Shown one piece after another: positions 26,268 through 38,887 of a stretch of 64,000 nucleotides of DNA; position 1 is the first letter of the stretch; each line of letters starts with the position of its first letter. Made by a program: the position numbers and the translations under genes. Origin of the DNA: Delphinus delphis (lineage: Eukaryota; Chordata; Mammalia; Artiodactyla; Delphinidae); assembly GCF_949987515.2 (NCBI RefSeq), contig NW_027192658.1, positions 1,488,001 through 1,552,000 on the forward strand, in the 5' to 3' direction. A model generated the notes under the pieces. The model worked only from the letters and a program-made list of their open reading frames with translations, searched no databases and was not told where the DNA came from.

Positions 26268-27845
26268 TTGGCCAAAAAGGGCGTATGCGTTTTTTCCTGA
26301 ATATATTCAGGAAAAAATGCATACGCCCTTTTTGGCCAACCAAGCAAGCTTGCAAAGGAAATCTGCACTACAATGAAGTCTCACTTCCCCCCGGTCAAAA
26401 GGGCCATCTGAAAAAAGTGTACAATCCAGAAAGGCAACAGGCCATTGAGAACTGGGAGCCTTGTTATGCTGAAGGGCGGGATGTAAATTGCCAACAACCA
26501 CTCGGGAGAAGTGTATGGTGTTTCCTGAAACATCTAAAAAACGAAGCAACAGAGCCTAGGGCACTTCCACTTATGGTCCTATAGCTTAGGGAAATTAAAA
26601 TCAAAAAGACACAGCCACCCCAAAGTTTGGAACGGCTCTGTTTACAAGAACCTCGTTTACAGTACAAGTTCAACATCGCAGAAAGTGAAAAATGGATAAA
26701 GAATTTGTGGTATTTACTTACAAAGCAATATCACTCAGCAATGAAATCTGTGTCATCAGGCCCTTAGCAGCACAATGAGTGGATTCAGGTATGATGATTC
26801 TAACTGAAATAAGTCACACAGAAAAAGAAACATCATAAGATATCAGTAATACACGGAATGTAAACTTGGCTACACAGGAACTGAATTACAGAACAGAACA
26901 GGGTCTCAAATTTAGAAAACCAACTTATGCTTGCTTAAGGGTAAAGGTGAGTTGGGGTGCTGCATAAAACCAGAGATTGAAATGAGCACAGATAAAGTTC
27001 CTTAAGCCAAATATGGAATAGACAAGAGCTACTCCTTGCTCAACGAAATGGACTCAAAACCCCATATTAAACGCCTAAGAATGTACCTGACTAGTAAGTA
27101 TCTTAAAACCTATGGATTGCTATGCCTCCAAAAGAGAATCAAGCATGTGTACAGGGGCATAAACGCAGCAGTGATAGGATTGGAGAGGTTCGGTGAGCAA
27201 ATGAAGACCCTTTGAAGTCATATTGCATGGTACCCATTACACGGGTCTCAACTCTCCAGGTTTAAGGTATTCTTCCTTCAGCTAAAACATGCATGTGGAA
27301 TCCAGTGTATGATCAACCATGTGAACGGGAGACGTGTTCAAATATGTCTCAGTTTTCCTCCCCTGGTACTCGGGTGCAACATTCCAGACGCTTTACTAAC
27401 ACTCTCCCCACTTGGAGAGTCAGCGCCTTTAACCTCCTGTTTGGCCCAGTTTGCAATTTCTGCGGAAGATGAACAGGAATAGCGAGAACCAATGAGAGAC
27501 TAGCTGGAGGTGTCTGGACGGGCAAATTTAACTCTCATTTCCCACCAGGAAGAGGAATTAACCAAAGGCTCAGCATGCCGGGCCGGAACCAGATTAGGGC
27601 CTGAAGCCATCCTGCGGTGTTGCGGCCAGCTCACAAGAAAGCGAGTTGAAGAAAGGAGCTCAGGGGCACTGTAATTCACAAACCTGCAGAGTTATAAATG
27701 ACAGCTATCGTCCAAAAATAGACTGAAGTAAGGCTGCCAAGAGGACTTGAAAGCGGGGCAGAATTGCAGGAAACCGATTTCAGGAGGTAGACTGGAATTG
27801 CATTGAAAGCATAGGAAAAGAGGCAGAACGTCCACAATGATGCAC
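26268..27845. repeat. Satellite monomer M17, type II, 1,578 bp
   Basis: The palindrome 26268-26339 has one right-arm change (AAAATGCAT), repeated exactly in its higher-order partner M22. Carries GCTGAAGGGCGGG and AACGAAGCAAC, also seen in M22 and M25. Confidence 0.9.
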
Positions 27846-29423
27846 TTGGCCAAAAAGGGCGTATGCGTTTTTTCCTGAATATATTCAGGAAAAAACGCAT
27901 ACGCCCTTTTTGGCCAACCAAGCAAGCTTGCAAAGGAAATCTGCACTACAATGAAGTCTCACTTCCCCCCGGTCAAAAGGGCCATCTGAAAAAAGTGTAC
28001 AATCCAGAAAGGCAACACGACATGGAGAACTGGGAGCCTTGTTATGCTGATGGGCGGGATGTAAATTGCCAACAGACACTTGGGAGAAGTGTATGGTGTT
28101 TCCTGAAACATCTAAAAAACAAAGCAACAGAGCCTAGGGCACTTCCACTTATGGTCCTATAGCTTAGGGAAATTAAAATCAAAAAGACACAGCCACCCCA
28201 AAGTTTGGGACGCCTCTGTTTACAACAACCTCGTTTACCGTACAAGTTCAATATCACAGAAAGTGAAAAATGGATAAAGAACCTGTGGTACTTACGTACA
28301 ATGCAGTATCACTCAGCAATGAAATCTATGTCATCAGGCCCGTAGCAGCATAATGAGTGGATTCAGGTATGATGATTCTAACTGAAATAAGTCACACAGA
28401 AAAAGAAACATCATAAGATATAACTAATACACGGAATGTAAACTTGGCTACACAGGAACTGCATTCCAAAACAGAACAGGGTCTCAAATTTAGAAAACCA
28501 ACTTATGCTTGCTTAAGGGGAAAGGTGAGTTGGGGTGCTGCATAAAACCAGAGATTGAAATGAGCACAGATAAAGTTCCTTAAGCCAAATATGGAATAGA
28601 CAAGAGCTACTCCTTGCTCAACGAAATGGACTCAACACCGCATATTAAACGCCTAAGAATGTACCTGACTAGTAAGTATCTTAAAACCTATGGATTGCTA
28701 TGTCTCCAAAAGAGAATCAAGCGTGTGTACAGGGGCATAAACGCAGCAGTGATAGGATTGGAGAGGTTCGGTGAGCAAATGAAGACCCTTTGAAGTCATA
28801 TTGCATGGTACCCATTACACGGGTCTCAACTCTCCAGGTTTAAGGTATTCTTCCTGCAGCTAAAACATGCATGTGTAACCCAGAGTATGATCAACCATGT
28901 GAACGGGAGACGTGTTCAAATATGTCTCAGTTTTCCTCCCCTGGTACTCGGGTGCAACATTCCAGACGCTTTACTAACACTCTCCCCACTTGGAGAGTCA
29001 GTCCCTTTAACCTCCTGTTTGGTCCAGTTTGCAATTTCTGTGGAAGATGAACAGGAATAGCGAGAACCAATGAAAGACTAGCTGGAGGTGTCTGGATGGG
29101 CAAATTTAACTCTCATTTCCCACCAGGAAGAGGAATTAACCAAAGGCTCAGCGTGCCGTGCCAGAACCAGATTAGGGCCTGAAGACATCCTGCGGTGTTG
29201 CGGCCAGGTCACAAGAAAGCGAGTTAAAGAAAGGAGCTCAGGAGCACTGTAATTCACAAACCTGCAGAGTTATAAATGACAGCTATCGTCCAAAAATAGA
29301 CTGAAGTAAGGCTGCCAAGAGGACTTGAAAGCGGGGCAGAATTGCAGGAAACCGATTTCAGGAGGTAGACTGGAATTGCATTGAAAGCATAGGAAAAGAG
29401 GCAGAACGTCCACAATGATGCAC
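27846..29423. repeat. Satellite monomer M18, type I, 1,578 bp
   Basis: Perfect palindrome 27846-27917. Its L1-derived part (CAACACGACATGG, TTTACAACAACCTCG) matches M24 at an offset of about 9,465 bp rather than its expected partner M23, while its later part (CATGTGTAACCC) matches M23. This marks an exchange inside the higher-order repeat. Confidence 0.88.
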
Positions 29424-30999
29424 TTGGCCAAAGAGGGCGTATGCGTTTTTTCCTGAATATATTCAGGAAAAAACGCATACGCCCTTTTTGGCCAACCAAG
29501 CAAGCTTGCAAAGGAAATCTGCACTACAATGAAGTCTCACTTCCCCCCGGTCAAAAGGGCCATCTGAAAAAAGTGTACAATCCAGAAAGGCAACACGACA
29601 TGGAGAACTGGGAGCCTTGTTATGCTGATGGGCGGGATGTAAATTGCCAACAGACACTTGGGAGAAGTGTATGGTGTTTCCTGAAACATCTAAAAAACAA
29701 AGCAACAGAGCCTAGGGCACTTCCACTTATGGTCCTATAGCTTAGGGAAATTAAAATCAAAAAGACACAGCCACCCCAAAGTTTGGAACGGCTCTGTTTA
29801 CAAGAACCTCGTTTACAGTACAAGTTCAACATCGCAGAAAGTGAAAAATGGATAAAGAAGTTGTGGTATTTACTTACAAAGCAATATCACTCAGCAATGA
29901 AATCTGTGTCATCAGGCCCTTAGCAGCACAATGAGTGGATTCAGGTATGATGATTCTAACTGAAATAAGTCACACAGAAAAAGAAACATCATAAGATATC
30001 AGTAATACACGGAATGTAAACTTGGCTACACAGGAACTGAATTACAGAACAGAACAGGGTCTCAAATTTAGAAAACCAACTTATGCTTGCTTAAGGGGAA
30101 AGGTGAGTTGGGGTGCTGCATAAAACCAGAGATTGAAATGAGCACAGATAAAGTTCCTTAAGCCAAATATGGAATAGACAAGAGCTACTCCTTGCTCAAC
30201 GAAATGGACTCAACACCGCATATTAAACGCCTAAGAATGAACCTGACTAGTAAGTATCTTAAAACCTATGGATTGCTATGTCTCCGAAAGAGAATCAAGC
30301 ATGTGTACAGGGGCATAAACGCAGCAGTGATAGGATTGGAGAGGTTCGTGAGCAAATGAAGACCCTTTGAAGTCATATTGCATGGTACCCATTCCACGGG
30401 TTTCAAATACACAGGTTGAAGGTATTCTTCCTTCAGCTAAAACATGCATGTGGAACCCAAGTATGATCAACCATGTGAACGGGAGACGTGTTCAAATATG
30501 TCTCAGTTTTCCTCCCCTAGTACTCGGGTGCAACATTCCAGACACTTAACTAACACTCTCCCCACTTGGAGAGTCAGTCCCTTTAACCTCCTGTTTGGCC
30601 CAGTTTGCAATTTCTGTGGAAGATGAACAGGAATAGCGAGAACCAATGAGAGACTAGCTGGAGGTGTCTGGACGGGCAAATTTAACTCTCATTTCCCACC
30701 AGGAAGAGGAATTAACCAAAGGCTCAGCGTGCGGTACCGGAACCAGATTAGGGCCTGAAGCCATCCTGCGGTGTTGCGGCCAGCTCAAAAGAAAGCGAGT
30801 TGAAGAAAGGAGCTCAGGGGCACTGTAATTCACAAACCTGCAGAGTTATAAATGACAGCTATCGTCCAAAAATAGACTGAAGTAAGGCTGCCAAGAGGAC
30901 TTGAAAGCGGGGCAGAATTGCAGGAAACCGATTTCAGGAGGTAGACTGGAATTGCATTGAAAGCATAGGAAAAGAGGCAGAACGTCCACAATGATGCAC
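29424..30999. repeat. Satellite monomer M19, type II, 1,576 bp
   Basis: The shortest full monomer. The palindrome 29424-29495 has one left-arm change (CCAAAGAGGGCG). The second higher-order copy starts inside it near 29,907. Confidence 0.9.
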
Positions 31000-32577
31000 T
31001 TGGCCAAAAAGGGCGTATGCGTTTTTTCCTGAATATATTCAGGAAAAAACGCATACGCCCTTTTTGGCCAACCAAGCAAGCTTGCAAAGGAAATCTGCAC
31101 TACAATGAAGTCTCACTTCCCCCCGGTCAAAAGGGCCATCTGAAAAAAGTGTAAAATCCAGAAAGGCAGGACAGGCCATGGAGAACTGGGAGCCTTGTTA
31201 TGCTGATGGGCGGGATGTAAATTGCCAACAGACACTCGGGAGAAGTGTATGGTGTTTCCTTAAACATCTAAAAAACAAAGCAACAGAGCCTAGGGCACTT
31301 CCACTTATGGTCCTATAGCTTAGGGAAATTAAAATCAAAAAGACACAGCCACCCCAAAGTTTGGAACGGCTCTGTTTACAAGAACCTCGTTTACAGTACA
31401 AGTTCAACATCGCAGAAAGTGAAAAATGGATAAAGAAGTTGTGGTATTTACTTACAAAGCAATATCACTCAGCAATGAAATCTGTGTCATCAGGCCCTTA
31501 GCAGCACAATGAGTGGATTCAGGTATGATGATTCTAACTGAAATAAGTCACACAGAAAAAGAAACATCATAAGATATCAGTAATACACGGAATGTGAACT
31601 TGGCTACACAGGAACTGAATTACAGAACAGAACAGGATCTCAAATTTAGAAAACCAACTTATGCTTGCTTAAGGGGAAAGGTGAGTTGGGGTGCTGCATA
31701 AAACCAGAGATTGAAATGAGCACAGATAAAGTTCCTTAAGCCAAATATGGAATAGACAAGAGCTACTCCTTGCTCAACGAAATGGACTCAACACCGCATA
31801 TTAAACGCCTAAGAATGTACCTGACTAGTAAGTATCTTAAAACCTATGGATTGCTATGTCTCCGAAAGAGAATCAAGCATGTGTACAGGGGCATAAACGC
31901 AGCAGTGATAGGATTGGAGAGGTTCGTGAGCAAATGAAGACCCTTTGAAGTCATATTGCATGGTACCCATTCCACGGGTTTCAAATACACAGGTTTAAGG
32001 TATTCTTCCTTCAGCTAAAACATGCATGTGGAACCCAAGTATGATCAACCATGTGAATGGGAGACGTGTTCAAATATGTCTCAGTTTTCCTCCCCTGGTA
32101 CTAGGGTGCAACATTCCAGACACTTAACTAACACTCTCCCCACTTGGAGAGTCAGTCCCTTTAACCTCCTGTTTGGCCCAGTTCGCAATTTCTGTGGAAG
32201 ATGAACAGGAATAGCGAGAACCAATGAGAGACTAGCTGGAGGTGTCTGGACGGGCAAATTTAACTCTCATTTCCCACCAGGAAGAGGAATTAACCAAAGG
32301 CTCAGCGTGCCGTACCGGAACCAGATTAGGGCCTGAAGCCATCCTGCGGTGTTGCAGCCAGCTCAAAAGAAAGCGAGTTGAAGAAAGGAGCTCAGGGGCA
32401 CTGTAATTCACAAACCTGCAGAGTTATAAATGACAGCTATCGTCCAAAAATAGACTGAAGTAAGGCTGCCAAGAGGACTTGAAAGCGGGGCAGAATTGCA
32501 GGAAACCGATTTCAGGAGGTAGACTGGAATTGCATTGAAAGCATAGGAAAAGAGGCAGAACGTCCACAATGATGCAC
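31000..32577. repeat. Satellite monomer M20, type II, 1,578 bp
   Basis: Perfect palindrome 31000-31071; near-identical partner of M15. Confidence 0.9.
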
Positions 32578-34154
32578 TTGGCCAAAAAGGGCGTATGCGT
32601 TTTTTCCTGAATATATTCAGGAAAAAACGCATACGCCCTTTTTGGCCAACCAAGCAAGCTTGCAAAGGAAATCTGCACTACAATGAAGTCTCACTTCCCC
32701 CCGGTCAAAAGGGCCATCTGAAAAAAGTGTACAATCCAGAAAGGCAACACGCCATGGAGAACTGGGAGCCTTGTTATGCTGATGGGCGGGATGTAAATTG
32801 CCAACAGACACTTGGGAGAAGTGTATGGTGTTTCCTGAAACATCTAAAAAACAAAGCAACAGAGCCTAGGGCACTTCTACTTATGGTCCTATAGCTTAGG
32901 GAAATTAAAATCAAAAAGACACAGCCACCCCAAAGTTTGGGACGCCTCTGTTTGCAAGAACCTCGTTTACCGTACAAGTTCAATATCACAGAAAGTGAAA
33001 AATGGATAAAGAACCTGTGGTACTTACGTACAATGCAGTATCACTCAGCAATGAAATCTATGTCATCAGGCCCGTAGCAGCATAATGAGTGGATTCAGGT
33101 ATGATGATTCTAACTGAAATAAGTCACACAGAAAAAGAAACATCATAAGATATAACTAATACACGGAATGTAAACTTGGCTACACAGGAACTGCATTCCA
33201 AAACAGAACAGGGTCTCAAATTTAGAAAACCAACTTATGCTTGCTTAAGGGGAAAGGTGAGTTGGGGTGCTGCATAAAACCAGAGATTGAAATGAGCACA
33301 GATAAAGTTCCTTAAGCCAAATATGGAATAGACAAGAGCTACTCCTTGCTCAACGAAATGGACTCAACACCGCATATTAAACGCCTAAGAATGTACCTGA
33401 CTAGTAAGTATCTTAAAACCTATAGATTGCTATGTCTCCGAAAGAGAATCAAGCATGTGTACAGGGGCATAAACGCAGCAGTGATAGGATTGGAGAGGTT
33501 CGTGAGCAAATGAAGACCCTTTGAAGTCATATTGCATGGTACCCATTACACGGGTTTCAAATACCCAGGTTTAAGGTATTCTTCCTTCAGCTAAAACATG
33601 CATGTGGAACCTAGAGTATGATCAACCATGTGATTGGGAGACGTGTTCAAATATGTCTCAGTTTTCGTACCCTGGTCCGCGGGTGCAACATTCCAGACGC
33701 TTTACTAACACTCTCCCGACTTGGAGAGTCAGTCCCTTTAACCTCCTGTTTGGCCCAGTTTGCAATTTCTGCGGAAGATGAACAGGAATAGCGAGAACCA
33801 ATGAGAGACTAGCTGGAGGTGTCTGGACGGGCAAATTTAACTCTCATTTCCCACCAGGAAGAGGAATTAACCAAAGGCTCAGCGTGCCGTACCGGAACCA
33901 GATTAGGGCCTGAAGCCATCCGGCGGTGTTGCGGCCAGCTCAAAAGAAAGCGAGTTGAAGAAAGGAGCTCAGGGGCACTGTAATTCACAAACCTGCAGAG
34001 TTATAAATGACAGCTATCGTCCAAAAATAGACTGAAGTAAGGCTGCCAAGAGGACTTGAAAGCGGGGCAGAATTGCAGGAAACCGATTTCAGGAGGTAGA
34101 CTGGAATTGCATTGAAAGCATAGGAAAAGAGGCAGAACGTCCACAATGATGCAC
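32578..34154. repeat. Satellite monomer M21, type I, 1,577 bp
   Basis: Perfect palindrome 32578-32649; near-identical partner of M16, including the CTTCTACTTATGG variant. Confidence 0.9.
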
Positions 34155-35732
34155 TTGGCCAAAAAGGGCGTATGCGTTTTTTCCTGAATATATTCAGGAA
34201 AAAATGCATACGCCCTTTTTGGCCAACCAAGCAAGCTTGCAAAGGAAATCTGCACTACAATGAAGTCTCACTTCCCCCCGGTCAAAAGGGCCATCTGAAA
34301 AAAGTGTACAATCCAGAAAGGCAACAGGCCATTGAGAACTGGGAGCCTTGTTATGCTGAAGGGCGGGATGTAAATTGCCAACAACCACTCGGGAGAAGTG
34401 TATGGTGTTTCCTGAAACATCTAAAAAACGAAGCAACAGAGCCTAGGGCACTTCCACTTATGGTCCTATAGCTTAGGGAAATTAAAATCAAAAAGACACA
34501 GCCACCCCAAAGTTTGGAACGGCTCTGTTTACAAGAACCTCGTTTACAGTACAAGTTCAACATCGCAGAAAGTGAAAAATGGATAAAGAATTTGTGGTAT
34601 TTACTTACAAAGCAATATCACTCAGCAATGAAATCTGTGTCATCAGGCCCTTAGCAGCACAATGAGTGGATTCAGGTATGATGATTCTAACTGAAATAAG
34701 TCACACAGAAAAAGAAACATCATAAGATATCAGTAATACACGGAATGTAAACTTGGCTACACAGGAACTGAATTACAGAACAGAACAGGGTCTCAAATTT
34801 AGAAAACCAACTTATGCTTGCTTAAGGGTAAAGGTGAGTTGGGGTGCTGCATAAAACCAGAGATTGAAATGAGCACAGATAAAGTTCCTTAAGCCAAATA
34901 TGGAATAGACAAGAGCTACTCCTTGCTCAACGAAATGGACTCAAAACCCCATATTAAACGCCTAAGAATGTACCTGACTAGTAAGTATCTTAAAACCTAT
35001 GGATTGCTATGCCTCCAAAAGAGAATCAAGCATGTGTACAGGGGCATAAACGCAGCAGTGATAGGATTGGAGAGGTTCGGTGAGCAAATGAAGACCCTTT
35101 GAATTCATATTGCATGGTACCCATTACACGGGTCTCAACTCTCCAGGTTTAAGGTATTCTTCCTTCAGCTAAAACATGCATGTGGAATCCAGAGTATGAT
35201 CAACCATGTGAACGGGAGACGTGTTCAAATATGTCTCAGTTTTCCTCCCCTGGTACTCGGGTGCAACATTCCAGACGCTTTACTAACACTCTCCCCACTT
35301 GGAGAGTCAGCGCCTTTAACCTCCTGTTTGGCCCAGTTTGCAATTTCTGCGGAAGATGAACAGGAATAGCGAGAACCAATGAGAGACTAGCTGGAGGTGT
35401 CTGGACGGGCAAATTTAACTCTCATTTCCCACCAGGAAGAGGAATTAACCAAAGGCTCAGCATGCCGGGCCGGAACCAGATTAGGGCCTGAAGCCATCCT
35501 GCGGTGTTGCGGCCAGCTCACAAGAAAGCGAGTTGAAGAAAGGAGCTCAGGGGCACTGTAATTCACAAACCTGCAGAGTTATAAATGACAGCTATCGTCC
35601 AAAAATAGACTGAAGTAAGGCTGCCAAGAGGACTTGAAAGCGGGGCAGAATTGCAGGAAACCGATTTCAGGAGGTAGACTGGAATTGCATTGAAAGCATA
35701 GGAAAAGAGGCAGAATGTCCACAATGATGCAC
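34155..35732. repeat. Satellite monomer M22, type II, 1,578 bp
   Basis: The palindrome 34155-34226 carries the same single change as M17. Also resembles M25 at a 4,733-bp offset. Confidence 0.9.
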
Positions 35733-37310
35733 TTGGCCAAAAAGGGCGTATGCGTTTTTTCCTGAATATATTCAGGAAAAAACGCATACGCCCTTTTTGG
35801 CCAACCAAGCAAGCTTGCAAAGGAAATCTGCACTACAATGAAGTCTCACTTCCCCCCGGTCAAAAGGGCCATCTGAAAAAAGTGTAAAATCCAGAAAGGC
35901 AACAGGCCATTGAGAACTGGGAGCCTTGTTATGCTGATGGGCGGGATGTAAATTGCCAACAGACACTCGGGAGAAGTGTATGGTGTTTCCTGAAACATCT
36001 AAAAAACAAAGCAACAGAACCTAGGGCACTTCCACTTATGGTCCTATAGCTTAGGGAAATTAAAATCAAAAAGACACAGCCACCCCAAAGTTTGGGACGC
36101 CTCCGTTTACAAAAACCTCGTTTACCGTACAAGTTCAACATCACAGAAAGTGAAAAATGGATAAAGAACTTGTGGTACTTACGTACAATGCAGTATCACT
36201 CAGCAATGAAATCTATGTCATCAGGCCCGTAGCAGCATAATGAGTGGATTCAGGTACGATGATTCTAACTGAAATAAGTCACACAGAAAAAGAAACATCA
36301 TAAGATATCACTAATACATGGAATATAAACTTGGCTACACAGGAACTGCATTCCAAAACAAAACAGGGTCTCAAATATAGAAAACCAACTTATGCTTGCT
36401 TAAGGGGAAAGGTGAGTTGGGGTGCTGCATAAAACCAGAGATTGAAATGAGCACAGATAAAGTTCCTTAAGCCAAATATGGAATAGACAAGAGCTACTCC
36501 TTGCTCAACGAAATGGACTCAACACCCCATATTAAACGCCTAAGAATGTACCTGACTAGTAAGTATCTTAAAACCTATGGATTGCTATGTCTCCAAAAGA
36601 GAATCAAGCGTGTGTACAGGGGCATAAACGCAGCAGTGATAGGATTGGAGAGGTTTGGTGAGCAAATGAAGACCCTTTGAAGTCATATTGCATGGTACCC
36701 ATTACACGGGTCTCAACTCTCCAGGTTTAAGGTATTCTTCCTGCAGCTAAAACATGCATGTGTAACCCAGAGTATGATCAACCATGTGAACGGGAGACGT
36801 GTTCAAATATGTCTCAGTTTTCCTCCCCTGGTACTCGGGTGCAGCATTCCAGACGCTTTACTAACACTCTCCCCACTTGGAGAGTCAGTCCCTTTAACCT
36901 CCTGTTTGGTCCAGTTTGCAATTTCTGTGGAAGATGAACAGGAATAGCGAGAACCAATGAAAGACTAGCTGGAGGTGTCTGGATGGGCAAATTTAACTCT
37001 CATTTCCCACCAGGAAGAGGAATTAACCAAAGGCTCAGCGTGCCGTGCCAGAACCAGATTAGGGCCTGAAGACATCCTGCGGTGTTGCGGCCAGGTCACA
37101 AGAAAGCGAGTTAAAGAAAGGAGCTCAGGAGCACTGTAATTCACAAACCTGCAGAGTTATAAATGACAGCTATCGTCCAAAAATAGACTGAAGTAAGGCT
37201 GCCAAGAGGACTTGAAAGCGGGGCAGAATTGCAGGAAACCGATTTCAGGAGGTAGACTGGAATTGCATTGAAAGCATAGGAAAAGAGGCAGAACGTCCAC
37301 AATGATGCAC
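35733..37310. repeat. Satellite monomer M23, type I, 1,578 bp
   Basis: Perfect palindrome 35733-35804. Its first part lacks the ACAATCC variant found in M18, while its second part (CATGTGTAACCC, GAAAGACTAGC) agrees with M18. Confidence 0.9.
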
Positions 37311-38887
37311 TTGGCCAAAAAGGGCGTATGCGTTTTTTCCTGAATATATTCAGGAAAAAACGCATACGCCCTTTTTGGCCAACCAAGCAAGCTTGCAAAG
37401 GAAATCTGCACTACAATGAAGTCTCACTTCCCCCCAGTCAAAAGGGCCATCTGAAAAAAGTGTACAATCCAGAAAGGCAACACGACATGGAGAACTGGGA
37501 GCCTTGTTATGCTGATGGGCGGGATGTAAATTGCCAACAGACACTTGGGAGAAGTGTATGGTGTTTCCTGAAACATCTGAAAAACAAAGCAACAGAGCCT
37601 AGGGCACTTCCACTTATGGTCCTATAGCTTAGGGAAATTAAAATCAAAAAGACACAGCCACCCCAAAGTTTGGGACGCCTCTGTTTACAACAACCTCGTT
37701 TACCGTACAAGTTCAATATCACAGAAAGTGAAAAATGGATAAAGAACCTGTGGTACTTACGTACAATGCAGTATCACTCAGCAATGAAATCTATGTCATC
37801 AGGCCCGTAGCAGCATAATGAGTGGATTCAGGTATGATGATTCTAACTGAAATAAGTCACACAGAAAAAGAAACATCATAAGATATAACTAATACACGGA
37901 ATGTAAACTTGGCTACACAGGAACTGCATTCCAAAACAGAACAGGGTCTCAAATTTAGAAAACCAACTTATGCTTGCTTAAGGGGAAAGGTGAGTTGGGG
38001 TGCTGCATAAAACCAGAGATTGAAATGAGCACAGATAAAGTTCCTTAAGCCAAATATGGAATAGACAAGAGCTACTCCTTGCTCAACGAAATGGACTCAA
38101 CACCGCATATTAAACGCCTAAGAATGTACCTGACTAGTAAGTATCTTAAAACCTATAGATTGCTATGTCTCCGAAAGAGAATCAAGCATGTGTACAGGGG
38201 CATAAAAGCAGCAGTGATAGGATTGGAGAGGTTCGTGAGCAAATGAAGACCCTTTGAAGTCATATTGCATGGTACCCATTACACGGGTTTCAAATACCCA
38301 GGTTTAAGGTATTCTTCCTTCAGCTAAAACATGCATGTGGAACCTAGAGTATGATCAACCATGTGATTGGGAGACGTGTTCAAATATGTCTCAGATTTCG
38401 TACCCTGGTCCTCGGGTGCAACATTCCAGACGCTTTACTAACACTCTCCCGACTTGGAGAGTCAGTCCCTTTAACCTCCTGTTTGGCCCAGTTTGCAATT
38501 TCTGCGGAAGATGAACAGGAATAGCGAGAACCAATGAGAGACTAGCTGGAGGTGTCTGGACGGGCAAATTTAACTCTCATTTCCCACCAGGAAGAGGAAA
38601 TAACCAAAGGCTCAGCGTGCCGTACCGGAACCAGATTAGGGCCTGAAGCCATCCTGCGGTGCTGCGGCCAGCTCAAAAGAAAGCGAGTTGAAGAAAGGAG
38701 CTCAGGGGCACTGTAATTCACAAACCTGCAGAGTTATAAATGACAGCTATCGTCCAAAAATAGACTGAAGTAAGGCTGCCAAGAGGACTTGAAAGCGGGG
38801 CAGAATTGCAGGAAACCGATTTCAGGAGGTAGACTGGAATTGCATTGAAAGCATAGGAAAAGAGGCAGAACGTCCACAATGATGCAC
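37311..38887. repeat. Satellite monomer M24, type I, 1,577 bp
   Basis: Perfect palindrome 37311-37382. First part matches M18, then from about 37,700 it matches M21 at a 4,733-bp offset (ACCTATAGATTGC), so it is a chimera of two array positions. Confidence 0.9.

Larger units (their letters stand above)
22020..29906. repeat. Higher-order repeat, copy 1 (five monomers, 7,887 bp)
   Basis: The sequence from about 22,020 recurs 7,887 bp downstream. Shared rare variants include AGAATGAACCTGAC, AATACACAGGTTTAAG (one base different in copy 2), GGTACTAGGGTGC and GGTCCGCGGGTGC. Identity is near complete to about 28,010 except for a patch near 24,420-24,500, where GCATGCCGGGCCGG faces GCGTGCCGTACCGG. 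Beyond 28,010 the match is mosaic. The monomer subtype order is II, I, II, I, II (M15-M19). Confidence 0.85.
29907..37794. repeat. Higher-order repeat, copy 2 (five monomers)
   Basis: This is the 7,887-bp-shifted counterpart of copy 1. Differences seen by eye in the best-matched 6 kb are few (for example TTTGAATTC against TTTGAAGTC at about 35,100, CCAGAG against CCAGTG at about 35,193). The subtype order is II, I, II, I, I (M20-M24); the last unit differs from copy 1 because M24 matches M18 in its first part. Confidence 0.85.
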
